This document shows positions 46,084-54,851 of a stretch of 62,960 nucleotides of DNA, piece after piece. Position numbers and translations under genes: made by a program. Under the pieces are notes generated by a model, which made no database searches, was not told the origin of the DNA, and saw only the letters and a list, made by a program, of their open reading frames with translations. Location: the NCBI RefSeq assembly GCF_900167405.1, contig NZ_FUWO01000014.1, forward strand, positions 1-62,960, given 5' to 3'. How positions within the stretch are numbered: the stretch's first letter is position 1; each line of letters opens with the position of its first letter. The stretch comes from Globicatella sulfidifaciens DSM 15739. Its GTDB lineage: Bacteria > Bacillota > Bacilli > Lactobacillales > Aerococcaceae.

Positions 46084-46998
46084 TTAACTTTTAACTGCTC
46101 CCAATGTTAAACCTGAAACAAAATACTTTTGTAAAAACGGATAAACAACTAAAATTGGAACGGTTGCAACGATTGTAATAGCCATTTTTATTGACTCAGG
46201 TGTCGTTCTAACCCCTTGTTGGCCTCCTCTCTGATTTAAACTATTGACATCCTGCGCTGATAACGAATTCGCATTATCCATGATTTTCATCAATTCAAAC
46301 TGTAAAGTCGTTAAATTTTTGTCTGCTCTTGCGTATAAATAAGTATCAAACCAACTGTTCCATTGTCCAACGGCAACAAAAAGTGCTATGGTAGCTAGTA
46401 CTGGCATACAGAGCGGTAAAATGATTCTTGTAAACACAACCCAATCTGAAGCACCATCTATTTTTGCTGATTCTTCCAAAGCATCAGGTAAATCTTCAAT
46501 AAATGAGCGAATAACAATTACATTAAATGCACTGATTAACCCCGGAATAATATAAACCCAAAATGAATTAATTAACCCTAGTTGCTTAATTAATAAATAA
46601 TAAGGAATCAAACCACCGCTGATATACATTGTTAGAGTAAGTAAAACATTTAATTGTTTTCTAAAAATAAATTTTTTGCGACTAACAACATAAGCTAGAA
46701 CCGCACAGGAAAAAGTTGAGCAAATAGTTCCTATTACTGTTCTTAATACAGAATTTCTAAAGGCTAACAACAAATTATTGTTAGAACTAAAAACTTCTTT
46801 ATAGTTTTGTAATGTAAAATCTCGTGGAATAATATGAAGTCCTCCCCGTGCCGTATCTGTCGCATTATTTAACGATATTGCTAACACATTTAAGAACGGA
46901 TATAAAGTGACTACCACAACTAATAATAAGAAAACTCCTAGTATATAATCCAGCATAGTTGGTCTTTTTAATAAAGGCTTCTTGCTTTTTCTTTGCAT
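46084..46998 (-). CDS. Oligosaccharide ABC permease (LplC/YtcP type)
   Basis: 304 aa, six membrane helices, EAA motif in ALEESAKIDGASDWVVFTRI, and the typical C-terminal VSGLTLGAVKS. It pairs with the LplB-type permease upstream (11-base gap). The LplBC-type transporter usually handles larger oligosaccharides. Confidence 0.95.
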   Translation of the reverse strand: MQRKSKKPLLKRPTMLDYILGVFLLLVVVVTLYPFLNVLAISLNNATDTARGGLHIIPRDFTLQNYKEVFSSNNNLLLAFRNSVLRTVIGTICSTFSCAVLAYVVSRKKFIFRKQLNVLLTLTMYISGGLIPYYLLIKQLGLINSFWVYIIPGLISAFNVIVIRSFIEDLPDALEESAKIDGASDWVVFTRIILPLCMPVLATIALFVAVGQWNSWFDTYLYARADKNLTTLQFELMKIMDNANSLSAQDVNSLNQRGGQQGVRTTPESIKMAITIVATVPILVVYPFLQKYFVSGLTLGAVKS

Positions 46999-47009
46999 CT
47001 TTAATCCTC

Positions 47010-47975
47010 CTACATTAATTGACCTTGACCAGTACGTTTCGCAATATTATTAAAAATAACTATTAACAAGATACTGACCACTGATTTAAAAATTCCTATT
47101 GCGGTACCAAATGAGTATCTGAACATGCCGATACCGTAATCTAATGCGTATTTTTCAATTACCAATGCTTCATCAGCTACGATATTATTTCCTAAAAGCA
47201 TTTGTTTTTCAAACCCGATATTAATCAGATTACCAATACTCATAATTAACAAAACAATAATAATGGGACGAATAGAAGGTAAGGTAATACTTTTCATTTG
47301 TTCCCAACGACTGGCACCATCAACTTGAGCCGCCTCATACATCTCCTGATCAATACTAGTCATTGCTGCTAAATAAATAATGGCATTCCATCCTGTTTCT
47401 TTCCAAACATCAGATAATGTAACTATTCCCCAAAAATATTTAGGTACCGCCAAAAAATTAATCGGTCTATCAATCAAATGTAAAGACTGAAGTATTTGAT
47501 TAAAAATTCCACTTGGAGCCAAAGTTTGAGACACAATATTAGCAACAACTACCCATGAAACAAAGTGTGGTAAATAAGAAACTGTCTGCGTAAATTTTTT
47601 AAATTTGGTAAAACGAATTTCATTTAATATTAGTGCAAACGAAATAGATGAGATTGTACCGAAAACTAATCCTAGAATTCCCATACCTAAAGTATTTTTT
47701 AGAGCTTTATAGAAAAGTGGTTCTTTAAATAAATCAGCAAAATGTTTAAAAGCAACCCAATCTGAACCAAAGAAACCATTTTGTGGTTTATAATTTTGAA
47801 AGGCGATGACCCATCCAATCAATGGCGAATACGAAAAGACTAGCAACCAAATGACAAAAGGTAATGCCATTAAAATTAAAACTCTTTGCTCTTTAATATT
47901 TTTCCAAGTAATTTTCTTTGATTTGATTTGCTTTTTTTTACTTTTTACGATTGGAGTATTACCAACTATTTCCAT
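47010..47975 (-). CDS. Oligosaccharide ABC permease (LplB/YtepP type)
   Basis: 321 aa with six membrane helices and the EAA motif MYEAAQVDGASRWEQMKSIT. The frame is open to 48104, but that stretch spans the promoter and operator; ATG 47975 follows GGAGGGATTGAA and matches family N-termini. First gene of locus 2. Confidence 0.94.
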   Translation of the reverse strand: MEIVGNTPIVKSKKKQIKSKKITWKNIKEQRVLILMALPFVIWLLVFSYSPLIGWVIAFQNYKPQNGFFGSDWVAFKHFADLFKEPLFYKALKNTLGMGILGLVFGTISSISFALILNEIRFTKFKKFTQTVSYLPHFVSWVVVANIVSQTLAPSGIFNQILQSLHLIDRPINFLAVPKYFWGIVTLSDVWKETGWNAIIYLAAMTSIDQEMYEAAQVDGASRWEQMKSITLPSIRPIIIVLLIMSIGNLINIGFEKQMLLGNNIVADEALVIEKYALDYGIGMFRYSFGTAIGIFKSVVSILLIVIFNNIAKRTGQGQLM

Positions 47976-47988
47976 TTCAATCCCTCCT

Positions 47989-48006
47989 AATAAGTATATA
48001 CTTATT
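47989..48006. promoter_or_regulatory. 18-bp perfect palindrome, probable GntR operator of locus 2
   Basis: AATAAGTATATACTTATT overlaps the -10 region and the expected transcription start. Its core AAGTATATACTT is identical to that of the locus 1 operator. Confidence 0.75.
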
Positions 48007-48032
48007 TTAATTGTAAACGCTTGCTTATGTAA
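48004..48032 (-). promoter_or_regulatory. Promoter of locus 2 with perfect cre in the spacer
   Basis: Minus strand: TTACAT (48032-48027), 17-base spacer, TAAAAT (48009-48004). The spacer and edge carry TTGTAAACGCTTGCT (plus strand 48011-48025), a perfect cre consensus. The same layout is seen at 30789-30817. Confidence 0.72.
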
Positions 48033-48090
48033 TGAAATTATGTGACTATTTACTAAAAAAATGTGACTTTTAATTATAAAAATCAAAATA

Positions 48091-48137
48091 GCCCTATTTA
48101 ACATCCACTATTATATATAGTAGATGTTAAACAGAGC
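48091..48137 (-). terminator. Strong terminator of the YesM-YesL unit
   Basis: A stem of about 20 bp (GCTCTGTTTAACATC with GATGTTAAATAGGGC, a few mismatches) followed by TATTTTGATTTTT on the minus strand. It separates the sensor unit from the locus 2 promoter. Confidence 0.85.
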
Positions 48138-48155
48138 AAAATTACTCCTTGATTT

Positions 48156-49454
48156 TTACTGTAGTACTAGCTTCATTTGTTCAAATAAAGTGACGAAACT
48201 CTCTTTCTTGGCAACGAATTCCATAATGTCATCTTTTTTTACTACAAACTCTGACTCATTTAAATCATAAAATGAAATATTGCGTTCATGTGTCCGTTTA
48301 TCTGAACTAAAGACATATTGGATATGAGCGACAGGTTTTGTTGTTTTAATAGAGTTTAACTCACTTTCAGTTGCTACTCTTTGATAATTAAGTAAAGCAA
48401 GATATTGATATAATTTACGTGCCGTTTCCTCTTCTATCTCTTTACCATTAATTTCGAAGGTATGATTCGCTTTGATTTGAGTGTCATCTTGATGTAAATT
48501 ATGGGTTAAATCCCATCGATATTTATTGTTCTGGCTCTCCATTGTAATAGTATTGACAGCATCCAGTGGTAAAAGACAAATAAAATTATCTGAATAATTT
48601 AATAATGGCAAATTAAAAACATCAATATCTTTATTTCTTACTAAGTAATAGATATTATTTTTTTGATCTAAAAGTTGACTAAATTCATCATTAATAGTTG
48701 AAATTAGCCATGAGTGTGTATCTTTACCTTTGATATCTATTTGGATAGTTGACTGATTTATCGTTTGAATAGGTTCTTCTAATTGTACACTATACAAATT
48801 TATCAAAGTAGATTTTATCTTTTCCATTATTTTATATTCAACAGATAGAACGGTATCCAAATTCGTATGAACATACCACTGACTGATAAATGGAGCTGTT
48901 TCAATTTTGGTATATGGATGTTGCTGATTAAAAGTCAATTGTCCAAAATCATTATGCAAAATAAATTCAGAAATTTCTTCCATACTATTAGAAAGTGGTT
49001 CTGTAAAGTAACCAACAAAATTATCTTCGATTATAGGAACGGCATTTAATAGTTTATAAGTTTTATCTCTAAAAATTAAATACGATTGATCTTCCTTATG
49101 TGCAAATAGTAAAGTGTCATTTGAATTATTAATGATTAGTTCATATTCTTTTACCAGTTCATCGACATTCAATTCTGATACTTCTTCAATCGTTGTTTCT
49201 TGTAATAGCTCTAAAAATTTTTCAACATTACTAGATAAAACTTTTGCAATAGAGTCAGATTCCCAAACTTGTTCATTATTTTTAGTAAAAGTATAAGATA
49301 TAGTTGGTTCATCCTCAATTATGGTCCATTCAAGAGGTTGTCCAAGTCCAAGTTCACGTATTTTCATGGTATTCTTTGCATCTATCATAGTAACATTTAG
49401 CATCTGAAAAGTTATTAGTAGTAAGAAAACAATATTTTTAACCCATTTAAACAT
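48156..49454 (-). CDS. Secreted protein with DUF4340-like modules
   Basis: 432 aa from ATG 49454 (GGGGGT about 9 bases upstream); the open frame extends 11 codons further. An N-terminal hydrophobic segment (IVFLLLITFQMLNVT) looks like a signal or anchor. The rest is a chain of about three beta-rich modules with the DUF4340 pattern (for example LYQYLALLNYQRVATESELN, and SEFVVKKDDIMEFVAKKES). No enzyme motif seen. It is last in the YesM-YesL unit and overlaps the YesL stop by 8 bases, so it may be an extracytoplasmic partner of the sensor; this is inference. Confidence 0.65.
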   Translation of the reverse strand: MFKWVKNIVFLLLITFQMLNVTMIDAKNTMKIRELGLGQPLEWTIIEDEPTISYTFTKNNEQVWESDSIAKVLSSNVEKFLELLQETTIEEVSELNVDELVKEYELIINNSNDTLLFAHKEDQSYLIFRDKTYKLLNAVPIIEDNFVGYFTEPLSNSMEEISEFILHNDFGQLTFNQQHPYTKIETAPFISQWYVHTNLDTVLSVEYKIMEKIKSTLINLYSVQLEEPIQTINQSTIQIDIKGKDTHSWLISTINDEFSQLLDQKNNIYYLVRNKDIDVFNLPLLNYSDNFICLLPLDAVNTITMESQNNKYRWDLTHNLHQDDTQIKANHTFEINGKEIEEETARKLYQYLALLNYQRVATESELNSIKTTKPVAHIQYVFSSDKRTHERNISFYDLNESEFVVKKDDIMEFVAKKESFVTLFEQMKLVLQ

Positions 49455-50130
49455 CTTTCCAACCCCCAAATTTAATTCCAAAATCAAGTATCCTTGGTTT
49501 CAATTCTCGCATCATAAAGTACGCAAATAATGCAAATACAAATAACATCATGATACTTGGATAAGCGTAGAAAATAATTGAAAATGATATAAAATATAGT
49601 ACCACTTTCAAAATTGAAGAAAAATAATTAAACATAAAGACGACTATCGCCTTATACAGATTTTTTAAATCCAAGTGAATCATCGACAACAAACTTAATC
49701 CTATTAAACTAAATATAATTGATAATAAAGCCAAAAAACCAAAAATAAAAGCAATGATGATTTGTTTCTTCTCTATAAAATATAAACTATCGATAGCAAA
49801 AATACTTGAAATTAGTATTTGCATCAAACCAAATTTTAATGAAATTACAAAATTCTCTCTATAACCTCTTAAATAACTTTTTATAACATTGGTATTGCGA
49901 TCTTCGACAATTTTACTTGCCGTATAAAATAAAGCAGTAGTAGCCATCGGCAGTGGTACTAAACTAAGAATATAAAATATTAGGTTAGAAAAACTTGGTT
50001 CAAAATAAATGAAACAAATAAAAAATAACATATTTCCAACTAAAAACAACAGATTTATAAATAGAAAATCCGATAAATATTTAATAATTTTATAAAACTG
50101 GCTATCATAGCCACCATTGATAAATTTCAT
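49447..50130 (-). CDS. YesL/DUF624 family membrane protein
   Basis: 227 aa, about five hydrophobic helices, and the YesL-like ALFYTASKIVEDRNTNVIKSYLRGYRENF pattern split here over loops. It overlaps the YesM stop (ATGA) and is a common companion of YesM/YesN sensors and sugar transporters. Its function is unknown. Confidence 0.85.
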   Translation of the reverse strand: MKFINGGYDSQFYKIIKYLSDFLFINLLFLVGNMLFFICFIYFEPSFSNLIFYILSLVPLPMATTALFYTASKIVEDRNTNVIKSYLRGYRENFVISLKFGLMQILISSIFAIDSLYFIEKKQIIIAFIFGFLALLSIIFSLIGLSLLSMIHLDLKNLYKAIVVFMFNYFSSILKVVLYFISFSIIFYAYPSIMMLFVFALFAYFMMRELKPRILDFGIKFGGWKDV

Positions 50131-51860
50131 TTTAAATCCTCTACAATCTTAGGTATTTTTAAGGTGACACAGGTATAAACATTTTCAACACTTTCAATCT
50201 CTAGGCCATACTGTTCTCCATAATAAAGTTTAATACGTTTATTAACATTAACTAAACCAATATTTTTAGAAGACATATTCATTGAATTTATTTTTTCTTT
50301 AATAGCAATTAGTTCACTCACTTCAATTCCAGACCCATTGTCATGAACCTTAATCAAAATCTCATGATTAAATTCCATAATTTTAACTGAAACAGTAACC
50401 TTTCGTGATATATTTTCCATACCATGAACTACCGCATTTTCAACTAAAGGTTGGATAATTAGTGGTAAAATAGGGTGTTCATTATTCAAATTATTGGATA
50501 ACGCATATTCAATTCTTTCCTCAAAACGCATTTTTTGAATTTTCATATAATCGTCGACAAATTTTAACTCGTCTTCAATATCAATAATTTTTTTGTGTGG
50601 TGTTTCTAAGGCACGTCTCAATAAGCGACTTAAAATTTTTATGGCATTAGCTACTTGACGGTCGTTGTTTAAAACGGCTTGCATTCGAATATTCTCTAGA
50701 GCGTTATACAAAAAATGTGGGTTAATTTGACTAGCAAGAAAACTAAACTCAGCTTCTTTTAACATTAACTCTTGATTTTTATTGTCTATTTCATATTTAT
50801 ATCGATCGTATATTAATTTTCTTTGAGATTGCATAGTCATATATAATTTACTATAAATTTCAGCAATTTCATCATTTCCTTCGATTTTACTAGGTATATT
50901 AAAATAACCATTTGCAACTTTATCCATATTTTTCTTTAACTTTGTAACTCGTATACCAAAGTTTTTTACAAATAAAATCAATAGCAAATAAGAAAATAAA
51001 AAAGAAGTCAAAATGCCCAAATAAGCATAAATTAAATAACGATTAACCTCTTCATTTATCACCTTTTTAGGAATTGTTGCATAGATATAAAGTTTAGAAT
51101 CAGGATTTTCAACTATTACATTTTTGGAATAAATATTATTTTCATCTTCAATGGCATCAATTAAGTCTTCTCCATTCGGTGGGTATTTATATTGATCAAA
51201 CAAGGAATTACTAAATATTACTTGCCCATTTAAAACTAATGCCATAGGGATATCAGACTGATTTAAATTACTAATTAGATTATCAGTAAAAAAACTAATT
51301 GCTAATACACCTACTAACTGGCCATCTTCTAAATAGATTGAGCGATTCAAAGTAAGATTTTTATGAGTGCTGGTTTCATCTTTATAGACTGCCCATAATT
51401 CCCGCGTTTTTCTCTTAACAGAATTTCGATACCAAATCGTATCTCTAATTTCCTTTGTAACCGGGATAATGGTATTACCACTTAACGCTGTCTGATTCTC
51501 AACATATAGCTTAATTTTCCTGATTTCAGGATAGTATTTTATATATTCCGAAGTAATGGTGTAATTTTTATACTTTTCATAAACTTCAAAATTTGTTTGA
51601 TAATTGTGTAAAGCTAAATCACTTAACTCAGTGTCATAGTATAACAAATTCGAAAGTTCCGTTCCTTTTTGAGTAAGGTCCGAAATATTTCTCGCAACTT
51701 GGGCTGTTACATTATTAATCTCACTTATTTTGTTCTCTATTTGATCGTTTCTAACAAAGATACTTAGAACAAAAATAATTACAAAGATAGGAATAGCAAT
51801 GATAAAATAAATTAAGTATAGTTTACGTTCTACCGAATTAAGTAATTTATTTATTTTCAT
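50127..51860 (-). CDS. YesM-type sensor histidine kinase
   Basis: 577 aa: membrane helix (about 13-35), extracytoplasmic Cache-like sensor domain (about 36-280), second helix (about 285-305), HAMP, then a His_kinase domain with phospho-His in QINPHFLYNALENIR and an ATPase domain (PLVENAVVHGM, DNGSG). Likely phosphorylates the regulator at 33646. ATG 51860 has GGAGG 5 bases upstream; the frame's earlier TTG is inside that site. A cre-like box lies just upstream. Confidence 0.94.
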   Translation of the reverse strand: MKINKLLNSVERKLYLIYFIIAIPIFVIIFVLSIFVRNDQIENKISEINNVTAQVARNISDLTQKGTELSNLLYYDTELSDLALHNYQTNFEVYEKYKNYTITSEYIKYYPEIRKIKLYVENQTALSGNTIIPVTKEIRDTIWYRNSVKRKTRELWAVYKDETSTHKNLTLNRSIYLEDGQLVGVLAISFFTDNLISNLNQSDIPMALVLNGQVIFSNSLFDQYKYPPNGEDLIDAIEDENNIYSKNVIVENPDSKLYIYATIPKKVINEEVNRYLIYAYLGILTSFLFSYLLLILFVKNFGIRVTKLKKNMDKVANGYFNIPSKIEGNDEIAEIYSKLYMTMQSQRKLIYDRYKYEIDNKNQELMLKEAEFSFLASQINPHFLYNALENIRMQAVLNNDRQVANAIKILSRLLRRALETPHKKIIDIEDELKFVDDYMKIQKMRFEERIEYALSNNLNNEHPILPLIIQPLVENAVVHGMENISRKVTVSVKIMEFNHEILIKVHDNGSGIEVSELIAIKEKINSMNMSSKNIGLVNVNKRIKLYYGEQYGLEIESVENVYTCVTLKIPKIVEDLK

Positions 51861-51874
51861 AATATCCTCCAAAA

Positions 51875-51889
51875 TAAAAAGCGCTTACT
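51875..51889. promoter_or_regulatory. Possible cre upstream of the sensor kinase
   Basis: Minus-strand AAGTAAGCGCTTTTT matches the cre consensus with two deviations, 15-29 bases before the kinase ATG, between the ribosome site and the promoter region. Confidence 0.45.
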
Positions 51890-52159
51890 TTTATCCTAAC
51901 ATTTATTTTGCAAAATACAATATATTTTTTCACCTAAACATTTTCTATTGGGTTTCAATTTATATCATTGTTGTCACAAATTATATTATACTCTTTTTTC
52001 TTAAGAATACTGATCATTCTAAAATTTTTACCACAGAAAAAACAACAACATCATTTTTGTATACTAAAAAGCCACCATGTACTCCGATGCCTTCTCAGTC
52101 ATCAAAATATACATGATAGCTTAACTAAATATACACAGCCGCAACCAATTGAATATATA

Positions 52160-52345
52160 TCAACCAACCCATTAAGACGCAGTATGATACCATTCAACCA
52201 CTGCGCTGATAATTAACGAACAATAATTTGATTGATTTTATCAAGTTTTTGCTCAGCGTCGTTAATCCACCAATCAATACCGCTCAACTACCGTGCTTGA
52301 TTATTAACGTACAATAACTTCACTGAATTTATCTAGTTTTGGACC
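52160..52345. repeat. Dispersed repeat copy, two 90-bp block-B units
   Basis: Units begin at TTAAGACGCAGTATGAT (52172) and TTAATCCACCAATCAAT (52262), spaced 90 bp as in the copy at 8437/8527. Both carry AC-CTCAAC-ACTGCGCT-like strings and AATTAACG-ACAATAA. The rest of 51890-52160 shows no gene. Confidence 0.7.
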
Positions 52346-52360
52346 CGCCTCATTCAACAG

Positions 52361-53422
52361 TCAAATATCTGATACTCTTCTAAACCTTATTTTCTGGCCA
52401 CTATTATCTAAATCAAAAATAGCGTGATAGCCACTGGTAAGATGCCCAATGACATTGATTTTGTCGTCGGCTGGTAAATTTCTGCCTAGTATTTGTAATT
52501 CCCCTTCATAGCGTCCATATTTACAATTATCGATAGTGATGCTTCCTTTGTCCCGTTTTTGAGAATTTTTATCTGGCTGATAGGTATTGGCAACCAAGTT
52601 TTCTCTTAAATCGGATACTCTCAACAACATTTTGGGTGAATCCAAGCGAATGGTTAGTACTCGGTCATATAGCCATGTATAAGATTCTTCAAGGTTCACT
52701 GGTAAATCCATCACATCTTGATTGACATAATTATCAATTGCTTCAAGTTGTTGCGTTGATAATGCAAGATCTCCTAGAAATACCGCGTCCGCACCCCATT
52801 CAAGGAGTTGTCGATAGGCCAAAACTGGTGGTAAATGACGTGTGACTTCTACTGTTGGTAGTCCTAAAGCAAGCGGTCCACGTTTTGCTGTATCGCCAGC
52901 GATAAAGGCTAACACTTCAAAACCATCCTTTTTGAAAGTTTGATTGATGGCTACAAACTGCTCGATATCGAGTCCTGTTTCGGGACGAGGATAAAAATTA
53001 TGCATGACCATTATTTTATGACCTAATTGATCTTTTAGACGTAAAATTTCTTCCCTTTGTTTTTGCTGGGTTGAGGCATTGATGGTTAAATCGATATGCC
53101 GTGGTAATGTTGCAAGTTCCTCATAACTAATTCCAAAATCAATTCTTAAGTTATCAATCGGGTATGCTTCAACGAGTTCAGTTAAATTTTTCACGTTTAA
53201 AAACTTTAGTGTATGGTGACTGACATCGGCAATGACATAAAATTGTTCGCTTTTCAACCACGCTAGCATTGTTTTAATTTTTGAAGCATAGTTACTGGAT
53301 ACCTCTTCGGGGATATGCAAGGAGGTAAATACTCTTCGTTCCTTGATCGCTAATTGGGTTAACCATTGCTTTTGCTCTTCAAAATGGCTAGCGTAGATGG
53401 AAAAGCCAAGTGGCTTATGCAT
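52361..53422 (-). CDS. mupG: 6-phospho-N-acetylmuramidase (MupG family)
   Basis: 353 aa of the DUF871/MupG family: N-terminal barrel (GFSIYASHFEEQKQWL, RIDFGIS, MVMHNFYPRPETGLD, IAGDTAKRGPLALGLPT) and a C-terminal cyclophilin-like beta domain. MupG splits MurNAc-6P-GlcNAc inside the cell after PTS uptake. It overlaps murP by 8 bases, the same gene set as the staphylococcal mupG-murQ-murP-murR cluster. Confidence 0.9.
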   Translation of the reverse strand: MHKPLGFSIYASHFEEQKQWLTQLAIKERRVFTSLHIPEEVSSNYASKIKTMLAWLKSEQFYVIADVSHHTLKFLNVKNLTELVEAYPIDNLRIDFGISYEELATLPRHIDLTINASTQQKQREEILRLKDQLGHKIMVMHNFYPRPETGLDIEQFVAINQTFKKDGFEVLAFIAGDTAKRGPLALGLPTVEVTRHLPPVLAYRQLLEWGADAVFLGDLALSTQQLEAIDNYVNQDVMDLPVNLEESYTWLYDRVLTIRLDSPKMLLRVSDLRENLVANTYQPDKNSQKRDKGSITIDNCKYGRYEGELQILGRNLPADDKINVIGHLTSGYHAIFDLDNSGQKIRFRRVSDI

Positions 53423-54851
53423 TCGTTAAGTCCTCTGGTTTAATCATAATGCTTGTTACCACAAAGCCACCAATATAAGCGATAACTAAACCGATGAAAT
53501 AATGAATCATGGTACTTGGAATCATTAATGGTAAGGCTACTAAACCGGATGGTCCCCACGCAGTCGCTCTAACGCCCATCAACATTGCATACGCACCACC
53601 AAATCCTGCACCTAATCCTGCTGTGATGAATGGTTTACCTAATGGTAAAGTAACCCCATAAATTAAGGGTTCACCAATTCCTAAAAATCCTGCTGGTAAG
53701 GCACCGGCAATGACTTTTTGTAGTCTTTCATCCTTCGTTTGTCTTGCTTTTAGGTAAATCGCAATAGCTGCTCCTACTTGTCCAGCACCGGCCATCGCTA
53801 ATACTGGGAATAGTGATACACCGCCCATTTGTTCTAATTGAATCGCATAGATTGGAATCAATCCATGGTGTAATCCTAATAATACCATTGGTAAGAATAC
53901 AGCTGATAAAATATAACCTGATAGTACGCTAATGATTGGGTTATTCGATGCAATAAAGATATTTAAGAATTTAACTAACCAATCAGATAAGAAACCTGAC
54001 ACTGGCATTACTAATAATGCCATAATAATAGCAGTCAATAATAAGCTCACAACAGGTGTCACGATTAAGTCTAATACATCTGGAACCACTTTACGCATTG
54101 CTTTTTCAATACGTGATAAGATATAAACACCTAAGATTACCCCAATAATTCCCCCTTTACCGGTCGTTAAGATTGAGTTTAATGGTGTTTCCGCATCATA
54201 TAAACCAAGCAACGTTGAGAATTCTACGATTGGAGCCGCAATCGACATTGCCCCAACCATTCCACCTAGCGCTTCAGTTGCTCCGAATTGTTTCGCTGAA
54301 TTAATACCAGTATAGATAGCAAAGTATCCTAGGAAGCTGGTCCCGATTAATGAGAAGATAATTCTAGTACCTTCCCAGAAATCGCCACTTAAAGTTCCTT
54401 GAGTAATCAATTGTCCAAGTAAACTACCAAAGCCTTGGAAAATACCAGCTGCAATAATGGCTGGAATTAATGGAATAAAGATATTAGCAATAAGTTCTAA
54501 TGCTTGTTTTAATTTACTTTTATGTTGTTTTGATTTAACGGATTGTTTGTTTAATTTCCAATCTTCATTTGATTCATCAATATTTAATTCAGGACTTGCT
54601 TTAAATTTGTAGGTTTCAATCATTTCATCGGCTACTTTACGTGCTTTTCCTGGTCCTACTACTACTTGTACGGTGTCCGCATCGACAACGCCCATTACGT
54701 CTTCAATATTTTTTAAGCCTTCAAAATCGATTAAGTCACGATTTTTAGGTGTGATTCTTAAACGAGTCATACAGTTAGTAACGGAGGCAATATTGGATTC
54801 GCCACCTATTTTTTCTATTATTTGTCTAATTAATTCAGCATTTCTTGCCAT
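53415..54851 (-). CDS. murP: PTS MurNAc-specific EIIBC component
   Basis: 478 aa: EIIB domain (about 1-85, phospho-Cys in VTNCMTRLRI), linker, then an EIIC domain with about ten membrane helices (GIGEPLIYGVTLPLGKPF). No IIA domain, so it needs a separate EIIA. It imports and phosphorylates MurNAc or MurNAc-GlcNAc. ATG 54851 (MARNAEL) lies 8 bases after GGAGG; the start overlaps the murQ end by 17 bases. Confidence 0.92.
   Translation of the reverse strand: MARNAELIRQIIEKIGGESNIASVTNCMTRLRITPKNRDLIDFEGLKNIEDVMGVVDADTVQVVVGPGKARKVADEMIETYKFKASPELNIDESNEDWKLNKQSVKSKQHKSKLKQALELIANIFIPLIPAIIAAGIFQGFGSLLGQLITQGTLSGDFWEGTRIIFSLIGTSFLGYFAIYTGINSAKQFGATEALGGMVGAMSIAAPIVEFSTLLGLYDAETPLNSILTTGKGGIIGVILGVYILSRIEKAMRKVVPDVLDLIVTPVVSLLLTAIIMALLVMPVSGFLSDWLVKFLNIFIASNNPIISVLSGYILSAVFLPMVLLGLHHGLIPIYAIQLEQMGGVSLFPVLAMAGAGQVGAAIAIYLKARQTKDERLQKVIAGALPAGFLGIGEPLIYGVTLPLGKPFITAGLGAGFGGAYAMLMGVRATAWGPSGLVALPLMIPSTMIHYFIGLVIAYIGGFVVTSIMIKPEDLTNA

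Noticed and set aside
47976-48104. Long N-terminal extension of the LplB-type permease
   Set aside because: The extension covers the promoter, cre and operator; the internal ATG at 47975 has a strong ribosome site.
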